Shown piece by piece: positions 1 to 7,507 of a DNA stretch of 35,150 bases; position 1 is the first letter of the stretch, and each line of letters opens with the position of its first letter. The notes beneath the pieces are model-generated. The model had not been told where the DNA came from. It saw only the letters and a program-made list of their open reading frames with translations, and ran no database searches. Source of the DNA: JBHIKY01 sp042139015 (GTDB lineage Bacteria > Bacillota > Bacilli > Bacillales > Marinococcaceae). Location of the stretch: assembly GCF_042139015.1 (NCBI RefSeq), contig NZ_JBHIKY010000031.1, forward strand, positions 1 through 35,150. Direction: 5' to 3'. A program made the position numbers and the translations under genes.

Positions 1-748
1 CTTGAAACAAAGTTTCTCGATGTTTAATGCGGTGGCTGTTGCCATTTAAATGAATAACCTCCGAACGATGGAGGAGACGGTCTAGAATGGCCGTTGTTAT
101 CCCTTGATCGCCCAGTAGCTCTCCCCACTCCTCAGGCCCTTTATTGGAAGTGAGCACAATGGAACTTCGCTCATATAGGTAATTAATTAAATGAAAAAAC
201 AGGTTCGCTTCGTGTTGGTCCATCGCCATGTACATAAGGTCGTCTATGATGACCAAATCTGATTCACGGATCCGTTTTAGGCGAAGTTGAGATTTACGAA
301 CGTATTCTTCGGTCTTCAATACGGAAGCCAATTCGCCCATAGAAATAAAAGAAACGCGTTGTCTCTGCTGGATCGCTTCCATGCCGAGGCCGATGCTAAC
401 ATGCGTTTTGCCGACACCGGGAGGACCCAACACGATTAAATTAAATGTTTGCTCGAGCCAAGACAGCTCTTGGAGCTGCTTAAGTTGCCTTTCACTCAGC
501 GATGGCTGCTCCCCCAAGTCGTACTCATCGAGTGTCTTTTCGTAAGGGAAACGAGCCCACTTCAACAGCTTCTCTATCAGCTTTTCTTCTCGGCGCTTTT
601 CTTCATAACTAAATAGCTCATGCAATAATTCTTGATATGTCCAGGAGTGGCTTTCTGCTTTTCGGAGAAAAACAGGCAATTCTTTTGCTGTTTCTACCAT
701 TCGAAACTGATGAAGCTGACGTTGCAACGAATCAACAGAAAGGGTCAT
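1..748 (-). CDS. istB: IS21-family helper ATPase IstB (partial, 3' end outside window)
   Basis: AAA+/DnaA-like ATPase that assists the IstA transposase in choosing and loading target DNA. 249 codons are open to the window edge. An N-terminal helical region (about residues 1-80) is followed by Walker A GPPGVGKTH and Walker B LVIIDD, with the downstream LTSN sensor-like motif typical of IstB. The start ATG (748-746) overlaps the istA stop in an ATGA arrangement, which implies translational coupling. IstB proteins are about 240-260 residues, so only the last few codons should be missing. It is only distantly similar to the IstB at 4324-5046, so the two elements are different IS types. Confidence 0.93.
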   Translation of the reverse strand, partial: MTLSVDSLQRQLHQFRMVETAKELPVFLRKAESHSWTYQELLHELFSYEEKRREEKLIEKLLKWARFPYEKTLDEYDLGEQPSLSERQLKQLQELSWLEQTFNLIVLGPPGVGKTHVSIGLGMEAIQQRQRVSFISMGELASVLKTEEYVRKSQLRLKRIRESDLVIIDDLMYMAMDQHEANLFFHLINYLYERSSIVLTSNKGPEEWGELLGDQGITTAILDRLLHRSEVIHLNGNSHRIKHRETLFQ

Positions 749-2299
749 TTGGCACCTCCGAGAATGTCGATATAGGTGTCCAAATCTCTCATGACAGCTT
801 TCTCTTTAACTAGCTCCTCGGAAAGACCTCCTGCTATCGATATTTTTTCTGCGTCTGCAGCGCCTGCTTCAGAAAGGTTGGCTACATGTTTTGCTACGTC
901 ATGGAAGTCATTTGCACTCCAGAGCTTTTCTCTCATGCAGATTTCCAATGCTTCCTCCTTATATGCTTCATAGGCATGAATGGCTCTTTGAAAGACTTGA
1001 AGTTGATCTCTCACATACCGGGGATAGCGCTGTCGCATCTCTTCCAAATAGAAAGTAATCTTCTCCTGATCCTCAAATTGGCTCTTTACAGCTGCGAAAT
1101 AATCAACTAAACCTTTGGCACGATCACGAGAATGATTGGTGTTTTTGACTAGTTTTCCTTTCTCCGTCTCCAGGGAATGAATCGCAATTGGTTCCCCTCC
1201 CGAAGGAAGAGAAATGATGACACGATCTTCCTTTAGACGAACGGTAACCAGATTCTCCCCGAAGGGAGTATACGTTCCTAAAGGAACAGTATAGCGGTTA
1301 GATTTAAATTTAATGACATTGTCCTTGTGAACGGTTCTTGTTATACTTACATTATCTTGGCTCTCGAAAGAGAGTGGAGAAGAGGCTGTTCGTAAGTGTG
1401 GCTTTTCCAGGGCAAACACTTCGAAAGGCCTCTTTTTTATGCTGTCATGGACTTGGTAATTCCCCTTTCTCTTCAGCCAAGCCAGACATTGTTCGTTCCA
1501 CTTATCTATTTGGTGGAATGTACGGTTCTTTCCAAAATTCCTCTTCAGAAACTTCACTACATTTTCGACCTTTCCTTTGGATTGGGGGTCTGACTTTCTG
1601 CACAAATAGACTTGAAAACCCCGGTTCACCCTGTAGTTTTGAAACTCTTCGGTGAAAATGATATCTCCTGCATTCTCACTCACTGTCATCAACTTATCCT
1701 GATCATAAACAATCTCCTCTGTGATCCCTCCGAAATATTGAAATGCATTTTCATGTGTTCGCAGCACATCCCTCGTAGTGAAGGGGCGGTCTTGCCACTC
1801 GGCGTATTTGTATCGCGAATGCGCTAGGACAAAAGCAACCGCATAGAGTTTTAGTGTTCTTCCCGCGGACGTTTTTACTTTCTGTTCCCCAAAATCCACC
1901 TGCATCTGCTTTCCTTGGGGCAGCTCTTCAAGAGCTTCAAATGACCGAAAGGTCAATGTTTTTGGAATATGATACGTTTCTCTTAACTCTTTTACATACG
2001 TTCGAACTGTACTATCACCTACTTCGTTAAACTGATGCTTCTCTTCCAGCCAGTCTGAGATCTGAGAAGCAGACAGGTCTGGATGTTCCTTAAGCCAATC
2101 GAGTATGTATCCCTGAAAGGGATCGAGCTTCCTAGCCCTTGTTCTAAGCTCCTGCACCCACTCATTTGCCTCAGGAAAATCTTTATTTATAAGCATAAAC
2201 CGTATTTCTTGAAACCCCACACTTTCTCGCAATAGCTACAATTCCAAACCCTTCTTTTTTTAACTGATGTATCAACACATGCTTCTCCAACTTGTTCAC
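745..2299 (-). pseudogene. istA: IS21-family transposase IstA, frameshifted near the N-terminus
   Basis: DDE transposase. The main frame (745-2232, up to 495 codons) carries the catalytic residues in MQVDFGEQ (D113), IVYDQD (D177) and KGKVENV (E223), numbered from the 2232 ATG. That ATG has no convincing ribosome site. A better start is GTG at 2299 behind GGAGG. From there 38 codons encode a helix-turn-helix (IARKCGVSRNTVYAY) and then stop at 2183. The two frames join smoothly if one base is removed around 2184-2191: YAY is followed by NKDFPEANEW, the arrangement I know from related IstA proteins. So the gene probably carries a 1-nt insertion in a run of A/T that separates the DNA-binding domain from the catalytic core. 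A sequencing error or recoding are the alternatives. Confidence 0.8.
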
Positions 2300-2310
2300 C
2301 CTTCATGCCC

Positions 2311-2358
2311 TCCCGATCACAAACTAGCATACTCATGTAAGTTTACATGATCGGGGTG
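2311..2358. promoter_or_regulatory. Overlapping inverted repeats upstream of istA (element A)
   Basis: TCATGTAA (2333-2340) and TTACATGA (2343-2350) form a perfect 8-bp palindrome with a 2-nt centre. An outer pair, CCCGATCA and TGATCGGG, encloses it. It lies 34-50 bp upstream of the proposed GTG start of istA, so it may be an operator or subterminal transposase site. No function is shown. Confidence 0.35.
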
Positions 2359-2560
2359 GGAGAGTTATTAAAAAGTGTTCAATTCTATCGAGCAGAATGT
2401 GTTAACTCTAGATTAGCAGTTACACGTAGTTCTTCCTAACGGAGGCCTATTCATTGATACATATAAAAATAATATACAATCACCGGTAGATAAAGAGTAA
2501 AATTAAACTGTGTTTGAGCTCAATTCAAAATTAAAATTTATTTAAGGGCGTGAGAACGAA

Positions 2561-2593
2561 GAAAGACGACCATTGCGGAGATTGTCGTCTTTC
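2561..2593. terminator. 10-bp hairpin, possible terminator relic
   Basis: GAAAGACGAC pairs perfectly with GTCGTCTTTC across a 13-nt loop. There is no strong T-run after either arm, so its terminator function is uncertain. Confidence 0.3.
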
Positions 2594-2658
2594 AGTCATC
2601 ACCAGAGTTATGTAGCAAGCGGAGGAGAGACTCCGCAAATCAATTGTACTCAATATAC

Positions 2659-2682
2659 AAAAGACCTCAGCAGGGGTCTTTT
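2659..2682 (+). terminator. Intrinsic terminator-like hairpin without a partner gene
   Basis: AAAAGACC / GGTCTTTT stem with an 8-nt loop. The A and T runs on both sides make it potentially bidirectional. Confidence 0.45.
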
Positions 2683-2719
2683 ATAGTTCTACAAATCAGC
2701 CATATTAAATACATTAATA

Positions 2720-2724
2720 AATGG
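2720..2724. repeat. Target-site duplication, left copy (AATGG)
   Basis: Direct 5-bp repeat abutting the left inverted repeat of element B. Its partner is at 5114-5118. Confidence 0.75.
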
Positions 2725-2774
2725 TGTGTAGTGCAAAATAGAAGTACAAAGATGTGCAACCAAAACGTACATAA
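2725..2774 (+). repeat. Left terminal inverted repeat of IS21 element B
   Basis: Begins TGTGT. Blocks shared with the right end include GTACA, TGCAA and TACATAA at matching spacings, the multiple-repeat end structure usual in IS21 elements. Confidence 0.8.
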
Positions 2775-2881
2775 CTCTGCACTTCTTTTTTAGATAAAAA
2801 AAGCCTTGCCAGCCATCCAATATAACTCTACTGTAATTGGTGTCGAATCAAACACAGTGGAGGTCGAAAGGATTGCTAGCA

Positions 2882-4327
2882 ATGACTAAGATTAATCATA
2901 TCAAAACTTTACGAAATCATGAAGACGTATCTATAAATGAAATTGCTCAAAGAGCTCAAGTGAATTGGCGTACCGCCAAGAAATATGCGGATGAAGATCA
3001 GGTCCCACAAGAAAAACAGGTGATTAGAAAAGGAATGATGTATGAGGAACATTGGGGAGAAATTGTTACCGACTGGCTTATTGAAGATCAAAAACTAAAG
3101 CCGAAACTGAGAAGGAAAAACAAGACCATTTTTCAGCAACTTCAAACTCATGGGTTTACCGGGTCTTACAGGACCGTCTGCTATTTCATAGCTGAATGGA
3201 AAGAAGGAAAAGGTAGTCCGGATGACGTTAAAGATAAGAATAGTGAAAGACTAAATCATCCTCCAGCTGAAGCTCAGGTGGATTTTGGAATAACAGAAGC
3301 TGTTAAAGACGGAAAATTCATTGATGTCCACTGTTTAGTAATGAGCTTGCCATATAGTAATGCAGCTTTTACTATTCCTCTTCCAGGGGAAAACCAGGAA
3401 TGCTTTTTATACGGGTTAAAGAAGAGCTTCGAACTACTGGGCGGAGTGCCACGAAAGCTTAGAATTGATAACTTGAAAGCCGCCGTAATAAAAGCAAGAA
3501 ATAAGGATGGCGAAACCATTCTTACAGATGAATTTCTTCAATTCGCTAATTTCTACCGTTTTGAAATTCAAGCATGTAATACGCGTAAGGGGAATGAGAA
3601 GGGACACGTTGAAAATAAAGTAGGATATGTAAGATATAACTTTGTGACCCCTTCTCCAGTCATAGAAAGCTATGAAGATCTAACCAATATTTTAAGTGAA
3701 AAACTAGAACAGGATCGTCAGCGCATTCACTACTCAAAGGAAGTTCGTATTCAAGACTTACTTGATGAAGAAATGAATCATGCCTTAGCTCTTCCAGAGG
3801 AAGATTATCCGATATTTAAAGAAACGAAAGTGACGGCTAACAAGTATGGAGAAATCACTATAGACAGCAAGAAAGAGCATATTCCAAAAGGATATAATTT
3901 CAGTTATCTTCATTTAATCCTCTATTGGGACCGTTATAAAGTGGTATCTCCTTACGGAGAAATTCTCCATTCGGACTTTCGGCCATATATGAACAAACAC
4001 CGAAATATCCCTTGGCTTTCCATTATGAGGGCCTGGGCTTCCAAACCAAGATCGGTTCCTTACTCAAGATATAACCCATATTTGCCAGGACGAATAGCAA
4101 CTTATCTAAGTATAGAATCCCTTACGTTACGAAAAGAGCGATTGCATTGGTTCATCAGCTTACTAATCAATCATGATATGGAAGAGGTTAATGAAAAGTT
4201 TTATGATCTTCTCCAACAACATTCAGAGAGAACCTTTGACTCTACTTCCCATCCTTATGACGTTGATTGGTCTAAATACGACCTACTACAACCAAGCGCG
4301 AAAGAGGATGGTGAGCAGCGAGTATGA
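2882..4327 (+). CDS. istA: IS21-family transposase IstA (intact)
   Basis: DDE transposase of 481 residues that cuts and joins the element ends. The ATG at 2882 is preferred over a start 45 bp upstream because AAAGGA lies 9 bases ahead of it. The N-terminus has a helix-turn-helix (SINEIAQRAQVNWRTAKKY, about residues 15-35). The catalytic triad is visible as AQVDFG (D134), LRIDNL (D196) and GHVENKVG (E244). The C-terminal part is typical of the family in length. Its stop overlaps the istB start, as expected for coupled translation. There is no frameshift, unlike the istA of element A. Confidence 0.95.
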   Translation: MTKINHIKTLRNHEDVSINEIAQRAQVNWRTAKKYADEDQVPQEKQVIRKGMMYEEHWGEIVTDWLIEDQKLKPKLRRKNKTIFQQLQTHGFTGSYRTVCYFIAEWKEGKGSPDDVKDKNSERLNHPPAEAQVDFGITEAVKDGKFIDVHCLVMSLPYSNAAFTIPLPGENQECFLYGLKKSFELLGGVPRKLRIDNLKAAVIKARNKDGETILTDEFLQFANFYRFEIQACNTRKGNEKGHVENKVGYVRYNFVTPSPVIESYEDLTNILSEKLEQDRQRIHYSKEVRIQDLLDEEMNHALALPEEDYPIFKETKVTANKYGEITIDSKKEHIPKGYNFSYLHLILYWDRYKVVSPYGEILHSDFRPYMNKHRNIPWLSIMRAWASKPRSVPYSRYNPYLPGRIATYLSIESLTLRKERLHWFISLLINHDMEEVNEKFYDLLQQHSERTFDSTSHPYDVDWSKYDLLQPSAKEDGEQRV

Positions 4328-5046
4328 ATATCAAGGATATGTGTAAAAGCTTACGGTTGGCCTATGTAGCTGACATTTATGAGAAAATCCCGTTTGAAAA
4401 TGAAACGCAATACTTAGAAGCACTCTTCCAAAAGGAATTTGAATTGAGAGAAGAAGCAAAAGCTGAACGCCTGATAAAAAAAGCGAAATTCGCCAACCAC
4501 AAAACCCTTGCGGATTTTCAATGGGGAGATCAAGTAAGATTTCCTCCTCAGATCGACCGTACTGAATTGAAAGAACTGCACTTTATTTCTAAGAAAGAGA
4601 ATGTAGTTCTTACAGGTTCACCAGGTACAGGAAAAACTCACTTAGCGACAGGGTTAGGCCGTGAGGCGTGTAAGAAAGGATATGAGGTCCGTTTCTACAG
4701 AGTTTCTGATCTAGTTGATATATTAGAAAGAATGTGGAGAGAAGGAAAGCTCCAACAGTTTAGGAATCGTTTTAAAAAAGTAGATCTAATTATTTTAGAT
4801 GAGATGGGATACATTCCATCCAGTAAAGAAGGAGCCGAGCTTCTATTTCAACTCATCACCGATTGGTACGAGCAGAAGAGCATCATTATCACTTCAAATT
4901 TGGAATTTAGTCAGTGGAATCGAATATTTGTGGACTCGAGGCTTACTGCAGCTTTAGTTGATCGTGTCATACACCACGCTCATGTACTTACATTTTCAGG
5001 AGATAGCTACCGGGTTAGCCATGCATTATCAAGACAAAACAACTAA
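4324..5046 (+). CDS. istB: IS21-family helper ATPase IstB (intact)
   Basis: 240-residue AAA+ ATPase working with the upstream IstA in target selection. Walker A GSPGTGKTH lies near residues 98-106, Walker B is LIILDEMGY, and the sensor region is IITSNLEF. The ATG overlaps the istA stop (GTATGA). The length is normal. Only non-coding right-end DNA of the element follows. Confidence 0.95.
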   Translation: MNIKDMCKSLRLAYVADIYEKIPFENETQYLEALFQKEFELREEAKAERLIKKAKFANHKTLADFQWGDQVRFPPQIDRTELKELHFISKKENVVLTGSPGTGKTHLATGLGREACKKGYEVRFYRVSDLVDILERMWREGKLQQFRNRFKKVDLIILDEMGYIPSSKEGAELLFQLITDWYEQKSIIITSNLEFSQWNRIFVDSRLTAALVDRVIHHAHVLTFSGDSYRVSHALSRQNN

Positions 5047-5063
5047 AAATATCGGCTGGCAAG

Positions 5064-5113
5064 CTTATGTATTTTTCATTGCATTATTATGTACTTTTCT
5101 CTTGCAAAACACA
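5064..5113 (-). repeat. Right terminal inverted repeat of IS21 element B
   Basis: Reverse complement begins TGTGTTTTGC and aligns with the left end (see the element entry). The end at 5113 is fixed by the abutting AATGG direct repeat. Confidence 0.8.
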
Positions 5114-5118
5114 AATGG
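5114..5118. repeat. Target-site duplication, right copy (AATGG)
   Basis: Matches 2720-2724. Removing the element and one copy restores a continuous leader in front of the DUF2935 gene. Confidence 0.75.
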
Positions 5119-5148
5119 ATAAGAAGTTAAAATTTCAAGGAGGGATTT

Positions 5149-5949
5149 ATGGCAAATTTATTTGTGGTGAGGTCACTAGATGAAATTAAATTTTGGTCTA
5201 GGATAATGAAGGAGCATGCGTTATTTTTAACTTTAGGTTTTACCTATGAGCAAAAGCAATTGATTGAAGAAGCTCAGCAATTTATCGTTGTATTTGAGAG
5301 AATTGAAGAACAATTAAGTAAGTATACGGTTAACTCTGATCCAAAGCAGATTGAATCATTCAATAACGAAGTTTATCAAGCAGCTGCCTCTATTTGGGCG
5401 TACAAAAGAAAGGTATTAGGGTTAACTCTGAGTTGTCAAATCCGATCAAATAATTTTCCGTTGTTGATTGACCACATAAGCAGAGAAGCAGCTTATTTTG
5501 CAAATCGCTTAGAAGAACTGAATGAAGGAACATTAACACCCGTACCCGTGGCAATTATTGAGGAAAATGTATTCTTTCTAAAAATAATGGCAGACCATGC
5601 AAAATTTATTGGACATTTGTTAGATCCATCAGAGCGAAAATTAGTAGGTCAAGCGAGAGAGTTTAGTCATGACTTTGATCAATTGGTGTTCCAGGCTATA
5701 GATTTAGACTCTATGCGCCCTCAATCTGAAACTCCCCCTTTATTAGATCAATTCTTAGACCAAAATAAAATTTCAGTCGTGTCGTTGAGGGATTTTAAGA
5801 AAACAGCAAGAGAGTTAATTGAAGCATGCCGAATTAAAAGCAATATTCATCCTCTTTTAGCTGATCATACATTTAGGGAAGCAGAAAGGTTTATTGAAAT
5901 TATAGATAGATTTGAATCATATTTAGAAAATCATACTAGATGGAACTAA
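5149..5949 (+). CDS. DUF2935 family protein
   Basis: 266-residue soluble helical protein made of two similar halves. Each half begins with a motif of the type EIKFWSRIMKEHALF (about 12-26) or VFFLKIMADHAKF (about 140-152) and later has DHISREAAYF or DHTFREAERF. I recognise the duplicated Glu/His pattern as that of Bacillales DUF2935 proteins. The regularly spaced E and H residues suggest a ferritin-like four-helix bundle with a metal site, but this is inference and the function is unknown. The start is supported by AAGGAGGG 7 bases ahead of the ATG. IS21 element B lies only 35 bp upstream, so the native promoter may have been displaced. A hairpin at 6015-6043 follows. Confidence 0.85.
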   Translation: MANLFVVRSLDEIKFWSRIMKEHALFLTLGFTYEQKQLIEEAQQFIVVFERIEEQLSKYTVNSDPKQIESFNNEVYQAAASIWAYKRKVLGLTLSCQIRSNNFPLLIDHISREAAYFANRLEELNEGTLTPVPVAIIEENVFFLKIMADHAKFIGHLLDPSERKLVGQAREFSHDFDQLVFQAIDLDSMRPQSETPPLLDQFLDQNKISVVSLRDFKKTARELIEACRIKSNIHPLLADHTFREAERFIEIIDRFESYLENHTRWN

Positions 5950-6014
5950 CACCTCGAGAAATGTATTAGCTCTCACCACTAATTAAACGGAAAAATTAAT
6001 GAATAATAGAAAAA

Positions 6015-6043
6015 CAGAAGGGGGAATTAATTCCTCCCTTCTG
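6015..6043 (+). terminator. Terminator-like hairpin after the DUF2935 gene
   Basis: CAGAAGGG pairs with CCCTTCTG, and an AATT-centred inner palindrome extends the stem. There is no clear T-run. Confidence 0.5.
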
Positions 6044-6161
6044 AGGAAGGTAGACCTGCGATTTTAGAGAAGGCTATGTCGGCTTGATAAGCCCATTCCG
6101 TAAAAAGCGAGTCTAAATGATCTTTATAGAAGAAAAGATAATTTCGTAAAATCTAATAAGG

Positions 6162-6863
6162 TTACCCTAGCAAGCCCCCGTTATCAGGTGTTGGGAATGT
6201 GAAGGTTGGTGGAGTCGTAGATATATCGCAACGATTCTGATTAATATCACAGAAATTCCCAGATCCATCTTGCAGTACAGGACGGATAACTGTAATGGTA
6301 GTGCGGAGAATGATTTTAAATAGGATTCCTTCGAGTAGATCACCTACAACAGGTCCAGTGAGGACGGGAACACCGGGTTGAGTAAATATTCCTTCAACTT
6401 CAAGAGGGGATTCTTGTAATATATCTTCAGGACAAGCGCCTGGGAAATCCGTATGCTCTTGAAACGGAATAGTCGTAGTTAGAGGGGTGAGAACGACTCC
6501 CCCTAGGAGAGTTATTGTAATTGTTGCAGGTACAAGTCCTATATTCACTACTTTATCTCTAATGATACGGGCGTTCATAGTAATTGCATCCAAATTTGGG
6601 ACAACACTTATAGATACAATCTCCGCTAAATCCAAACCTTCAAAAGCAGTAATGGGTAAGGTTATTTCTGCTACTTTTTGAACCGATTTTGATCCAACGA
6701 CAGAGTTCACTAGTATGCAATCGGTATCTAATTTTGTTGTCTTAGGTGCAACTGTAGCATTACATGAACATACTTCTTCCTTCTTACTGTGCTTCCGTAT
6801 GACTGAGGCTTTTTTATTAACTTTATTCACATGGGTAGGGCAACAAATTTTTTTCGCGTACAT
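6162..6863 (-). CDS. Cys-rich spore-surface-like protein of unknown function
   Basis: 233 residues. The first 50 are basic and Cys-containing (KKICCPTH, EEVCSCNA). The middle is rich in beta-branched residues with alternating hydrophobic strands and resembles spore coat/exosporium beta-sandwich proteins. The stretch from about 60 to 200 contains KVAEITLPI and IPFQEHTDFPGACPED, which I associate loosely with SPOCS/DUF3794-type coat proteins. The C-terminus has a Cys pair (FCDINQNRCD) and a Pro/Gly tail. No signal peptide or membrane span is evident. AGGAGG-type pairing lies 8 bases ahead of the ATG. Upstream, CATACCCTG resembles a weak sigma-E/K -10. The assignment is by style rather than a firm family match. 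Confidence 0.55.
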   Translation of the reverse strand: MYAKKICCPTHVNKVNKKASVIRKHSKKEEVCSCNATVAPKTTKLDTDCILVNSVVGSKSVQKVAEITLPITAFEGLDLAEIVSISVVPNLDAITMNARIIRDKVVNIGLVPATITITLLGGVVLTPLTTTIPFQEHTDFPGACPEDILQESPLEVEGIFTQPGVPVLTGPVVGDLLEGILFKIILRTTITVIRPVLQDGSGNFCDINQNRCDISTTPPTFTFPTPDNGGLLG

Positions 6864-7031
6864 TTATTCATACCTCCAAATTTAAAAGTCACTATACAGG
6901 GTATGATAAGTATTATCGATTGGATTGGGCTTCAATAATATTACAGCTAAAATAATAAAGAAGTAATATAAAGGTCGGATCCTATAATTCTCGCTAAAGT
7001 TAAACAATTATTAATATAGGACCCCCGCCTG

Positions 7032-7045
7032 TGTAATATGTTACA
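7032..7045. promoter_or_regulatory. Perfect 5-4-5 palindrome, possible operator
   Basis: TGTAATATGTTACA is a perfect inverted repeat of the kind bound by dimeric regulators. No regulator gene is adjacent, so the assignment is speculative. Confidence 0.25.
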
Positions 7046-7235
7046 AACCAACGATTATATTTACAGACGAGATGGGGGATCTTACGTTGGATCATGGAGG
7101 TTATTCTTATATTTAAAATCAAATTGAAACTCCAAATATTATTGTTTATACTGATTTTTTATTAACTCGAGTGGGGTAGACTAGAAATAATTTTGTAGTC
7201 GATATTACAATATGACTTTAAATATATGGACTTAC

Positions 7236-7262
7236 ACTAATTCATTTCACCTTCATAAATTA
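7236..7262 (+). promoter_or_regulatory. Sigma-K-like promoter
   Basis: AC at 7236-7237, 16 bases, then CATAAATTA at 7254-7262, matching the mother-cell sigma-K pattern AC-N16/17-CATANNNTA. It lies 43 bp upstream of the YjcZ-type start. Confidence 0.55.
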
Positions 7263-7304
7263 ATTTTGTAAGTGGTTTGTAAGATAAAAAGAGGAGGAAC
7301 GATA

Positions 7305-7466
7305 ATGAGTGGAGATTATTCGGGTGGTGGAAGCTGCTTTGTATTAATTGTTGTGTTGTTCATTTTATTAGTTATCGTTGGAGCAGCATATTGCTCGTAT
7401 GGCGATTATGGTGGATATGGGTCTTACGGTGGAAAAGGAAAAGGGTTCGGTTTTGGAGGTTATTAA
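7305..7466 (+). CDS. YjcZ-family small sporulation membrane peptide
   Basis: 53 residues: a short Gly/Ser N-terminus (MSGDYSGGGSC), a hydrophobic span FVLIVVLFILLVIVG at about 12-26, and a Gly/Tyr-rich tail (YGDYGGYGSYGG). This is the usual architecture of the YjcZ family of small spore-associated peptides. The ATG at 7305 is chosen because GAGGAGG is 7 bases ahead. An earlier in-frame start lacks a ribosome site. The Gly/Tyr tail is longer than in the typical members I recall. A sigma-K-like promoter upstream fits late mother-cell expression. Confidence 0.85.
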   Translation: MSGDYSGGGSCFVLIVVLFILLVIVGAAYCSYGDYGGYGSYGGKGKGFGFGGY

Positions 7467-7474
7467 GTAATTAT

Positions 7475-7507
7475 AAGGGAGGTGATTCCCCTATAATCAT
7501 CTCCCTT
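7475..7507 (+). terminator. Strong hairpin after the YjcZ-type gene
   Basis: AAGGGAGGTGATT pairs with AATCATCTCCCTT (one G-U) across a 7-nt loop. The 3' T-run is weak. Confidence 0.55.

Larger units (their letters stand above)
1..2424 (-). mobile_element. IS21-family element A, left part outside window
   Basis: This is an istA/istB pair in the order and with the ATGA overlap typical of IS21-family elements, transcribed leftwards and cut by the window edge. The inner end is not certain. Upstream of istA, read on the minus strand, a sequence beginning TGTAACTGCTAATC at 2424 has the TGT start expected of an IS21 terminus, and I use it as a provisional boundary. The other terminus lies outside, so no inverted repeat can be compared. 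Because istA is frameshifted, the copy may not be able to move by itself. Confidence 0.6.
2425..2724. other. Gene-free spacer between two IS elements, with three hairpins
   Basis: About 300 bp of AT-rich DNA without a plausible ORF. It holds three perfect or near-perfect hairpins: 2561-2593 (10-bp arms GAAAGACGAC/GTCGTCTTTC), 2619-2636 (GCGGAG/CTCCGC) and 2659-2682 (AAAAGACC/GGTCTTTT). The last resembles an intrinsic terminator but no intact gene runs into it. The spacer is probably leftover host DNA whose genes were removed or displaced by the IS insertions. Confidence 0.6.
2725..5113 (+). mobile_element. IS21-family element B, apparently complete (2389 bp)
   Basis: istA and istB are flanked by imperfect terminal inverted repeats. 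The left end reads TGTGTAGTGCAAAATAG and the right end, reversed, reads TGTGTTTTGCAAGAGAA. By eye about 36 of the first 50 positions agree. The same 5 bases, AATGG, occur immediately outside both ends (2720-2724 and 5114-5118) and look like a target-site duplication. Both ORFs are intact, so the copy looks recent and possibly active. Confidence 0.88.
6864..7304. other. Intergenic region between divergent spore-type genes
   Basis: 440 bp without a convincing gene. It contains a 7-bp inverted pair TCCTATA/TATAGGA (6978-7021 area), the palindrome TGTAA-TATG-TTACA at 7032-7045, and a sigma-K-like promoter at 7236-7262 for the rightward YjcZ-type gene. A 14-codon ATG frame near 7070 is too short to call. 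Confidence 0.6.

Noticed and set aside
7070..7115. 14-codon ATG frame with Gly/Tyr content (MGDLTLDHGGYSYI) upstream of the YjcZ-type gene
   Set aside because: Too short and without a ribosome site to be called; might be a relic of a YjcZ-like peptide but this cannot be supported.
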